Positions 46,801 to 58,800 of a stretch of DNA of 64,000 bases are shown one piece after another. This stretch comes from Arenicola marina (lineage: Eukaryota > Annelida > Polychaeta > Arenicolidae): positions 32,172,186-32,236,185 of the forward strand of contig OZ025258.1 in NCBI GenBank assembly GCA_964019135.1, in the 5' to 3' direction. The first letter of the stretch is position 1. Every line of letters begins with the position of its first letter. The position numbers and the translations under genes were made by a program. The notes beneath the pieces are model-generated. The model had not been told where the DNA came from. It did not search any database and was given only the letters and a program-made list of their open reading frames with translations.

Positions 46801-49800
46801 CGCAGTCGGGATGAAGCGGGTTAATAAGCCTGGCCTGGTTGGCTGGCGCTTACCCTCCACTTTGGCATCGGATGCTGGTCTGGCACACTTGATTGGGGTT
46901 GCACTGCTCCAACGGACCCTGGTCACATGTCGCCTCGTCCAGGGCCTCTATGCACGATCGACACTTAATGCCTGCAAAAAAAGCGTAATCACATGTCATA
47001 GCTTTTTCCCGGTGTTTAGTTTTTGGTATTACATGAAATTAAGACAAAAGAGATATATAGCAAGAGATAATTGTCTTACATTGAGTGGGTGAGGTCGGAT
47101 GGCGGGGTGGACATGTTATTAGAAGGGGATTCTCGCTTAAGTAAATAATAGAGGATGACAGCAATATTGTGAATTGTAATCATTCTACTTGAAGAATGTA
47201 AGTTTTTGATTAATGCATCTGTCTGGCAGGGACTTAGTACCGTAATTACGTATGACTCACCAGGCGGTTTCTGAGGGCAATCTGCAAAGCAAAAGAAAAC
47301 ATGACATATCAACAAAGTCAGAAACAATAAGAACGACGGTGACACTTACACACAATATTATTGCTGTGTGAAACACTGCCATCTTTAATACACCTAAGAC
47401 TGCATTGATAGTAGGTAGTGCTGCGTTCGACATTATTGAGAGAACTAGAATATCCTGGGAAGGCGGCAAAAGTATCGTTTTTCACACCTATACATATTTA
47501 TAGCGCTATGAGGAATCATTGTACCTCCATATCTTAGTAGCGATGAAGCCCTACTCACACTCAAAATGCATGGCGGCTATGAGACTGACAGGTGGGAGGT
47601 AACTCACAAAGCATGGCGGCTATGAGACTGACAGGCGGGAGGTAACTCACAGAGCATGGCGGCTATGAGACTGACAGGTGGGAGGTAACTCACAGAGCAT
47701 GGCGGCTATGAGACTGACAGGTGGGAGGTAACTCACAGAGCATGGCGGCTATGAGACTGACCGGTGGGAGGTAACTCACAGAGCATGGCGGCTATACGAC
47801 TGACAGGTGGGAGGTAACTCACAGAGCATGGCGGCTATGAGACTGACAGGTGGGAGGTAACTCACAGAGCATGGCGGCTATGAGACTGACAGGTGGGAGG
47901 TAACTCGCAGAGCATGGCGGCTATGAGACTGACAGGTTGGAGGTAACTCAGAGAGCATGGCGGCTATGAGACTGACAGGTGGGAGGTAACTCACAGAGCA
48001 TGACGGCTATGAGACTGACGGATGGAAGGTAACTCAGAGAGCATGGCGGCTATAACACTGACAGGTGGGAGGTAACTCACAGAGCATGGCGGCTATGAGA
48101 CTGACAGGTGGGAGGTAACTCACAGAGCATGGCGGCTATGAGACTGACAGGTGGGAGGTAACTCAGAGAGCATGGCGGCTATGAGACTGACAGGTGGGAA
48201 GTAACTCACAGAGCATGGCGGCTATGAGACTGACAGGTGAAAAGTAGCTCACAGAGCATGGCGGCTATGAGACTGACAGGTGGGAGGTAACTCAGAGAGC
48301 ATGGCGGCTATGAGACTGACAGGTGGGAGGTAACTCACAGAGCATGGCGGCTATGAGACTGACAGGTGGGAGGTAACGCACAGAGCTGGTAGGAAAGCTG
48401 ACTATATACATCGGCTCTACTTAGCGGCGTCATGAGGCCTTCGGCGTGATACTATTGCCAGCTTAGGGTAGGCATTCGGTTGTGAAACATCACCGCAGCT
48501 CTAAACAGATATATCTGCAAGGCGACCTGTACATGACTGCAGAGGGAAGAAGGCCCGCGTGTGTCTTGTATTTCGGTCACTATGTATGAGCACGTTGCAA
48601 CAATGCCCATGCAGAAACATGATCAGCAGGACCGGGGCCAGTAAGTTAAAGACAATTCCACGCTCATGTGCTAATTCAAAGGCGTTATTATTGAGGACAA
48701 CTCTTGTAACGAATGGGTCCAGGGGCTGTATTTATAGTCGCCAATTGGGCTACGCCACTAGACTTGCTAAGTGGAAGATTTGTCGAGCAATTATCGTGTT
48801 CAAAATACATAAGTAGTCACCCAAGAAGGAGATTTTCTGAATTCAGAAGTGCTAAAATTATATTAAAGAAGATTTCTTAATCATGAACACCACAACAAGC
48901 TGGTGAGGCGAAGACGAAAATTGACTTTTCCTGCGTTACTTACGAGGGGATTATGAATACGGCCTGACCATTATCTGTGCTCTGGAGCAACTCACCGATC
49001 ACGGTGTCGATGTACTGTGCGGTGTTGTCGTTACAGCCCTCGCCGTCGCAATAGTAAGCACACTTCGACGTGTCACCATTTTCGCAGTCGGCTTGGTCCA
49101 GCGCTGGGGCAACGGAGGACCCTACACATCCCTTCTTCATCACACTTGACCTGAAATATATATCGAAGGATTCGCTAAAATTCCCATGACTAGATCTACT
49201 GAAACTTGAGTCTTTATTCATAACATTATGGGGAAAAACTTGGACTCACTTCATATGAAATTGATTTAATGTTCAGGATCGTGAAACGAACTTATGTCTT
49301 AAAACCGATTTGAGGAATAAAACGGAAAAAAAACCCCAACTAATTCAAACCCCTGTTAGCGGTATGCAATTGTATCGTCCAGTGACGTCATAGTAAACAA
49401 TAAGCGTCGCTATTAGGCGAATCGGCTGTTTCCGATTCCGATTCCGGGGCAAAAAACTAGTTACTGGTTCAATTAGAAGTCTATCGACAAACGCGAGAAA
49501 GGACGCTTATATTTACCAAGCCGTACATTTCGCATATAAAGTCTGTTTCAATACCCATCACGTCATATGTTCTCTTAGAATGGGCATTTCGATGTTCAGA
49601 GAGTTTCCGTGGCGACTCTAGGCGACCATCACTCAAACAAGCGTCGCCATGGGCACGTACGTGGGTCATGCAATTAGGTCAACTTCATTGTTGGACATCG
49701 CAGTCGGGATGAAGCGGGTTAATAAGGCTGGCCTGGTTGGCTGGCGCTTACCCTCCACTTTGGCATCGGATGCTGGTCTGGCACACTTGATTGGGGTTGC

Positions 49801-52800
49801 ACTGCTCCAACGGACCCTGGTCACATGTCGCCTCGTCCAGGGCATCTATGCACGATCGACACTTAATGCCTGCCAAAAAAGCGTAATCACATGTCATAGC
49901 TTTTTCCCGGTGTTTAGTTTTTGGTATTACATGAAATTAAGACAAAAGAGATATATAGCAAGAGATAATTGTCTTACATTGAGTGGGTGAGGTCGGATGG
50001 CGGGGTGGACATGTTGTTAGAAGGGGATTCTCGCTTAAGTAAATAATAGAGGATGACAGCAATATTGTGAATTGTAATCATTCTACTTGAAGAATGTAAG
50101 TTTTTGATTAATGCATCTGTCTGGCAGGGACTTAGTTCCGTAATTATGTATGACTCACCAGGCGGTTTCTGAGGGCAATCTGCAAAGCAAAAGAAAACAT
50201 GACATATCAACAAGGTCAGAAACAATAAGAACGACGGTGACACTTACACACAATAATATTGCTGTGTGAAACACTGCCATCTTTAATACACCTAAGACTG
50301 CATTGATAGCAGGTTGTGCTGCGTTCGACATTATTGAGAGAACTAAAATATCCTGGGAAGGCGGCAAAAAGTATCGTTTTTCACACCGATACATATTTAT
50401 AGCGCTATGACGAATCATTGTACCTCCATATCTTAGTAGCGACGAAGCCCTACTCACACTCCAAATGCATGGCGGCTATGAGACACAGGTGGGAGGTAAC
50501 TCACAGAGCATGGCGGCTATGAGACTGACAGGTGGGAGGTAACTCACAGAGCATGACGGCTATGAGACTGACGGATGGGAGGTAAATCACAGAGCATGGC
50601 GGCTATGAGACTGACATGTGGGAGGTAACTCACAGAGCATGGCGGCTATGAGACTGACAGGTGGGAGGTAACTCAGAGAGCATGGCGGCTATGAGACTGA
50701 CAGGTAGGAGGTAACTCACAGAGCATGGCGGCTATGAGACTGACAGGTGAAAAGTAGCTCACAGAGCATGGCGGCTATGAGACTGACAGGTGGGAGGTAA
50801 CGCACAGAACATGGCAGCTATGAGACTGACAGGTGGGAGGTAACGCACAGAGCTGGTAGGAAAGCTGACTATATACATCGGCTCTACTTTGCGGCGTCAT
50901 GAGGCCTTCGGCGTGATACCATTGCCAGCTTAGGGTAGGCATTCGGTTGTGAAACATCACCGCAGCTCTAAACAGATATATCTACAAGGCGACCTGTACA
51001 TGACTGCAGAGGGAAGAAGGCCCGCGTGTGTCTTGTATTTCGGTCACTATGTATGAGCACGTTGCAACAATGCCCATACAGAAAGATTATCAGCAGGACC
51101 GGGGCCAGTAAGTTAAAGACAATTCCACGCTCATGTGGTAATTCAAAGGCGTTATAATTGAGAACAACTCTTGTAACGAACGGGTCCAGGGGCTGTATTC
51201 ATAGTCGCCAATTGGGCTACGCCACTAGGCTTGCTAAGTGGAAGATTTGTCGAGCACTTATCGTGTTCACAATACATAAGTAGTCACCCAAGAAGGAGAT
51301 TTTCTGAATTCAGAAGTGCTAAAATTATATTAAAGACGATATCTTAATCATGAACAACACCACAACGAGCTGGTCAGGCTAAGACGAAAATGGACTTTTA
51401 CTGCGTAACTTAAGAGGAGATTATGAACACGGCCTGAGCATTGTCTGTGCCCTGCAGGAACTCACCGATCACGGTGTCGATGTACTGTGCGGTGTTGTCG
51501 TTACAGCCCTCGCTGTCGCAATAGTAAGCACACTTCGACGTGTCGCCATTTTTGCAGTCGCCATTGTCCAGCGCTGGGGCAACGGAGGACCCCACACATC
51601 CCTTCTTTATCAAACTTGTGCTGAAATACATGTCAAAATATTCGCCAACTTTCCCATCGCCAAGTGAATCTGGATCTAAGACGTAACATGACACTACGAG
51701 AAAACTGTCCGAACATCAAAATTTTCACAATTATTCTACTAAACTTACTGCAACAAGCAGGGACCAAATCCGTACATATATCCTGTCATGATGTATTTGA
51801 ACAGCTGCTCCTCGATTTATATGCTAACAATGCAAGATCCGATGTTTGGAGATTCTTCATGGCGACTTTAGGCGACCATCACTCAAACAATCGTCGCCAT
51901 GGACACGTACGTGGGTCATGCAGTTAGGTCACCTTAATTGTTGCACATGGCAGTTGGGATGAAACGTGCGGGTTAATGAGCCTGGCCTGGTTTGCTGGCG
52001 CTTACCCTCCACTTTGGCATCGGATGCTGGTCCGACACACTTGGCTGGGGTTGCACTGCTCCAACGGACCCTGGTCACAGGTGGCCTCGTCCGGGGCGTC
52101 TTTGCACGATCGACACTTAATGCCTGAAAAAAGCGTAACCACATGTCGGCGCCCAGCTCTTTTTCCGGTGTTTAGTTTATGGTATTACATTAAAGTAAGA
52201 TAGAAGAGATATATAACAAGAGGTAATTGTCTCACATTGAGTGGGTGAGGTGGGGTGGCGGGGTGGACATGTTATTAGGAGGCGATTCTCGCTTAAGTAA
52301 ATAATAGAGGATGACAGCAATATTGTGAATTGTAATCATTCTACTTGAAGAATGTAAGTTTTTGATTAATGCATCTGTCTGGCAGGGACTTTCCAACGCG
52401 ATAGTTCCGTAATGACGTATGACTCACCAGGCGGTTGCTGAGGGCAATCTGCAAAGCAAAAGAAAAAATGATATACAAACAAAGTCAGAAACAATGAGAA
52501 CGACGGTGACACTTACAAACAATAATATTGCTGTGTGAAACACTGCCATCTTTAATACACCTCAGACTGCATTGATAGTATGTAGTGCTGCGTTCAACAT
52601 TATTGAGAGAACTAGAATATCCTGGAAAGGCGGCAAAAAGTATCGTTTTTCACACCGATACATATTTGTAGCGCTATAAGGAATCATTGCACCTCCATAT
52701 CTTAGTAGCGATGAAGCCCTACTCACATTCGAAATTCATGGCGGCTATGAGACTGACAGGTGGGAGCTAACTCACAGAGAATGGCGTCTATGAGGCTGAC

Positions 52801-55800
52801 AGGTGGGAGGTAACTCACAGAGCATGACGGCTATAAGACTGACAGGTGGGAGGTAACTCACAGAGTATGACGGCTATGAGACTGCCAGGTGGGAGGTAAC
52901 TCACAGAGCATGACGGCTATAAGACTGACAGGTGGGAGGTAACTCACAGAGCATGGCGGCTATGAGACTGACAGGTGGGAGCTAACTCACAGAGAATGGC
53001 GTCTATGAGGCTGACAGGTGGGAGGTAACCCACAGAGCATGACGGCTATAAGACTGACAGGTGGGAGGTAACTCACAGAGTATAACGGCTATAAGACTGA
53101 CAGGTGGGAGCTAACTCACAGAGCATGGCGGCTATGAGACAGACATGTGGGAGGTAACTCACAGAGCATGGCGGCTATGAGGCTGACAGGTGGGAGGTAG
53201 CTCACAGAGCATGGCGGGAGACTGACAGGTAGGAGGTAACTCACAGAGCATGGCAGGAGACTGACAGGTGGGAGGTAACTCACAGACCATGACGGCTATG
53301 AGGCTGACAGGTGGGAGATAACACAGAGCATGGCGGCTATGAGGTTGAAAGGGGGGAGGTAACTCACAGAGCATGGCAGGAGACTGACAGGTGGGAGGTA
53401 ACTCACAGACCATGACGGCTATGAGGCTGACAGGTGGGAGGTAAATCACAGAGCATGGCGGCTATACGACGGACAGGTGGGAGGTAACTCACAGAGCATG
53501 GCGGCTATGAGGCTGACAGGTGGAAAGTAGCTCACAGAGCATGGCGGCTATGAGACTGACATGTGGGAGGTAACTCACAGAGTATGGCGGCTATGAGACT
53601 GACAGGTGGGAGGTACCTCACAGAGCATGGCGGCTATGAGGCTGACAGGTGGAAAGTAGCTCACAGAGCATGGCGGCTATGAGACTGACAGGAGAAAAGT
53701 AACTGATAGAGCATGGCGGCTATGAGGCTGACAGGTGGGAGGTAACTCACAGAGCATGGCAGCTATAAGACTGACAGGTGGGAGGTAAGTCACAGAGCGA
53801 GTAGGAAAGCTGACTATATACATCGGCTCTACTTAGCGGCGTCATGAGGCCTTCGGCGTGATACCATTGCCAGCTTAGGGTAGACATTTCGTTGTGAAAC
53901 ATCACCGCAGCTCCAAACAGATATATCTACAAGGCGACCTGTATATGACTGAATAGCGAAGAAGGCCCGCGTGTGTCTTTTATTTCGGTCACTATTTATG
54001 ATCACGTTGCAACAATGCCCATGCAGAAACATGATCAGCAGGACCGGGGCCAGTAAGTTATAGACAATTCCACGGTCATGTGGTAATTCAAAGGCGTTAT
54101 TATTGAGGGCAACTCTTGTAGCGAACGGGTCCAGGGGTTGTATTCATAGTCGCCAATTAGGCTACGCCGCTAGACTTATTGCTAAGTGGAAGGTTTGTCG
54201 AGCAATTATCGTGTTCAAAATACATAAGTAGTCACCCAAGAAGGAGATTTTCGGAATTAAGAAAGTGCTAAAATTATATTAAAGAAGATTTCTTAATCAT
54301 GAACACCACAACAAGCTGGTGAGGCGAAGACAAAAATGGACTACTGCCTGACCATTATCTGTATTCTGGAGCAACTCACTGATCACGGTGTCGATGTACT
54401 GTGCGGTGTTGTCGTTACAGCCCTCGCTGTCGCAATAGTAAGCACACTTCGACGTGTCGCCATTTTGGCAGTCGGCTTTGTCCAGCGCTGGGGCAACGGA
54501 GGACCCTACACATCCCTTCTTCATCAAACTTTTGCTGAAATACATGGCACAAGATTCGCTATTTTTCCCACGCCAAGTGAATCTGGATCTAAGACGTAAC
54601 ATGACACTACGAGAAAACTGTCCGAACATCAAAATTTTCACAATTATTCTACTAAACTTACTGCAACAAGCAGGGACCAAATCCGTACATATATCCTGTC
54701 ATGATGTATTTGAACAGCTGCTCCTCGATTTATATGCTAACAATGCAAGATCCGATGTTTGGAGATTCTTCATGGCGACTTTAGGCGACCATCACTCAAA
54801 CAATCGTCGCCATGGACACGTACGTGGGTCATGCAGTTAGGTCACCTTAATTGTTGCACATGGCAGTTGGGATGAAACGTGCGGGTTAATGAGCCTGGCC
54901 TGGTTTGCTGGCGCTTACCCTCCACTTTGGCATCGGATGCTGGTCCGACACACTTGGCTGGGGTTGCACTGCTCCAACGGACCCTGGTCACAGGTGGCCT
55001 CGTCCGGGGCGTCTTTGCACGATCGACACTTAATGCCTGAAAAAAGCGTAACCACATGTCGGCGCTCAGCTCTTTTTCCGGTGTTTAGTTTATGGTATTA
55101 CATTAAAGTAAGAAAGAAGAGATATATAACAAGAGGTAATTGTCTCACATTGAGTGGGTGAGGTGGGGTGGCGGGGTGGACATGTTATTAGGAGGCGATT
55201 CTCGCTTAAGTAAATAATAGAGGATGACAGCAATATTGTGAATTGTAATCATTCTACTTGAAGAATGTAAGTTTTTGATTAATGCATCTGTCTGGCAGGG
55301 ACTTTCCAACGCGATAGTTCCGTAATGACGTATGACTCACCAGGCGGTTGCTGAGGGCAATCTGCAAAGCAAAAGAAAAAATGATATATAAACAAAGTCA
55401 GAAACAATGAGAACGACGGTGACACTTACAAACAATAATATTGCTGTGTGAAACACTGCCATCTTTAATACACCTCAGACTGCATTGATAGTATGTAGTG
55501 CTGCGTTCAACATTATTGAGAGAACTAGAATATCCTGGAAAGGCGGCAAAAAGTATCGTTTTTCACACCGATACATATTTGTAGCGCTATAAGGAATCAT
55601 TGCACCTCCATATCTTAGTAGCGATGAAGCCCTACTCACATTCGAAATTCATGGCGGCTATGAGACTGACAGGTGGGAGCTAACTCACAGAGTATGACGG
55701 CTATGAGACTGCCAGGTGGGAGGTAACTCACAGAGCATGACGGCTATAAGACTGACAGGTGGGAGGTAACTCACAGAGCATGGCGGCTATGAGACTGACA

Positions 55801-58800
55801 GGTGGGAGCTAACTCACAGAGAATGGCGTCTATGAGGCTGACAGGTGGGAGGTAACCCACAGAGCATGACGGCTATAAGACTGACAGGTGGGAGGTAACT
55901 CACAGAGTATAACGGCTATAAGACTGACAGGTGGGAGCTAACTCACAGAGCATGGCGGCTATGAGACAGACGTGTGGGAGGTAACTCACAGAGCATGGTG
56001 GCTATGAGGCTGACAGGTGGGAGGTAGCTCACAGAGCATGGCGGGAGACTGACAGGTGGGAGGTAACTCACAGAGCATGGCAGGAGACTGACAGGTGGGA
56101 GGTAACTCACAGACCATGACGGCTATGAGGCTGACAGGTGGGAGATAACACAGAGCATGGCGGCTATGAGGTTGAAAGGGGGGAGGTAACTCACAGAGCA
56201 TGGCGGCTATGAGGCTGACAGGTGGGAGGTAAATCACAGAGCATGGCGGCTATACGACGGACAGGTGGGAGGTAACTCACAGAGCATGGCGGCTATGAGG
56301 CTGACAGGTGGAAAGTAGCTCACAGAGCATGGCGGCTATGAGACTGACATGTGGGAGGTAACTCACAGAGTATGGCGGCTATGAGACTGACAGGTGGGAG
56401 GTACCTCACAGAGCATGGCGGCTATGAGGCTGACAGGTGGAAAGTAGCTCACAGAGCATGGCGGCTATGAGACTGACAGGTGAAAAGTAACTGATAGAGC
56501 ATGGCGGCTATGAGGCTGACAGGTGGGAGGTAACTCACAGAGCATGGCAGCTATAAGACTGACAGGTGGGAGGTAAGTCACAGAGCGAGTAGGAAAGCTG
56601 ACTATATACATCGGCTCTACTTAGCGGCGTCATGAGGCCTTCGGCGTGATACCATTGCCAGCTTAGGGTAGACATTTCGTTGTGAAACATCACCGCAGCT
56701 CCAAACAGATATATCTACAAGGCGACCTGTATATGACTGAATAGCGAAGAAGGCCCGCGTGTGTCTTTTATTTCGGTCACTATTTATGATCACGTTGCAA
56801 CAATGCCCATGCAGAAACATGATCAGCAGGACCGGGGCCAGTAAGTTAAAGAGAATTCCACGGTCATGTGGTAATTCAAAGGCGTTATTATTGAGGGCAA
56901 CTCTTGTAGCGAACGGATCCAGGGGTTGTATTCATAGTCGCCAATTAGGCTACGCCGCTAGACTTATTGCTAAGTGGAAGGTTTGTCGAGCAATTATCGT
57001 GTTCAAAATACATAAGTAGTCACCCAAGAAGGAGATTTTCGGAATTAAGAAAGTGCTAAAATTATATTAAAGAAGATTTCTTAATCATGAACACCACAAC
57101 AAGCTGGTGAGGCGAAGACAAAAATGGACTACTGCCTGACCATTATCTGTGTTCTGGAGCAACTCACTGATCACGGTGTCGATGTACTGTGCGGTGTTGT
57201 CGTTACAGCCCTCGCTGTCGCAATAGTAAGCACACTTCGACGTGTCGCCATTTTGGCAGTCGGCTTTGTCCAGCGCTGGGGCAACGGAGGACCCTACACA
57301 TCCCTTCTTCATCAAACTTTTGCTGAAATACATGGCACAAGATTCGCTATTTTTCCCACGCCAAGTGAATCTGGATCTAAGACGTAACATGACACTACGA
57401 GAAAACTGTCCGAACATCAAAATTTTCACAAATTATTCTACTAAACTTACTGCAACAAGCAGGGACCAAATCCGTACATATATCCTGTCATGATGTATTT
57501 GAACAGCTGCTCCTCGATTTATATGCTAACAATGCAAGATCCGATGTTTGGAGATTCTTCATGGCGACTTTAGGCGACCATCACTCAAACAATCGTCGCC
57601 ATGGACACGTACGTGGGTCATGCAGTTAGGTCACCTTAATTGTTGGACATCGCAGTTGGGATGCACCGTGCGGGTTAATGAGCCTAGCATGGTTAGCTGG
57701 CGCTTACCCTCCACTTTGGCATCGGATGCTGGTCTGACACACTTGCTTGGGGTTGCACTGCTCCAAAGGACCCTGGTCACAGGTAGCCTCGTCCGGGGCG
57801 TCCGTGCATGACCGACAACTAATTACTGGAACAACGCGTAACCACATGTCGGAGCTCAGCTCTTCTTCCGGTGTTTAGTTTATGGTATTAAACAAAAATT
57901 AAGTTCAACGGAATGCATGACAATTGGGAATTTTCATCGTTACATTGTTTGGTTGAGGTGAGGTGGGCGGGTTATTACAGGGGCATGTATCGAATATCAG
58001 CGAATACCGAATAGCGGGTGAGGGCCCGATCGTAAATTGTAATCATTCAACTTCAATAAATTCATGGTTTATTAAAAATGTTTGATCAATGCATCTCTCC
58101 GACGGGGACTTGTCAACATAACAGTTTGGTATTGAATTAGGACTCACCAGGTTTGGCGCACGCTGTGAAGGCAAGATAGAAAATAACTTGTTGATATATG
58201 GACAAGTTAGAAACAATGATAACAACGGCGACAGATAGGAACAACATATTAGTGTGGGAGAACCAGAAACCCAACGACATCATTGATACCACTTCGTGCT
58301 GTCATCAATGTTATGGAAATGACTATAACATGCTAGCTAGGGATGAGCAGGGAAGACTACCCTTGCTAACATAGATACACATCTATAACTCTATAAAAAA
58401 TCATTTAAAGTAAACAGTGAGGCGAAACTGCGGTATGCAGAAGATACTGCTTAAAGTAATAAGTACAAACCCTCCATAGCGCACACTTCTCATCAACCCA
58501 TCATAACGCAAACAAAATCATGGTTCTCGCCTATTAGTCTGAATTAATATACCCGTGAGAACTGACAGGTCGGCGGTAACTCACAGAGCGTGGCTTCGAT
58601 GAGACTGGCGGTATCGTCGTTACAGCCATCGCTGTCACAGACCATGCTGCACTTCTTGTTGTCCGAACTGTCACACGTCACGACATTGACTGCCGGGCCT
58701 TCACCCACACACCCCTTGCTTATCTCACTGGTCCTGCAAGGTCAGCAAAGGAGATTCAGAGGCAGCTGGAACATTTGGGTGATCAATCCAGAGGCAGAGG

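Noticed and set aside
47567-48392. CRISPR-like array
   Set aside because: Units are contiguous 43-bp repeats without unique spacers, in an animal intron, and carry exon-end plus donor sequence.
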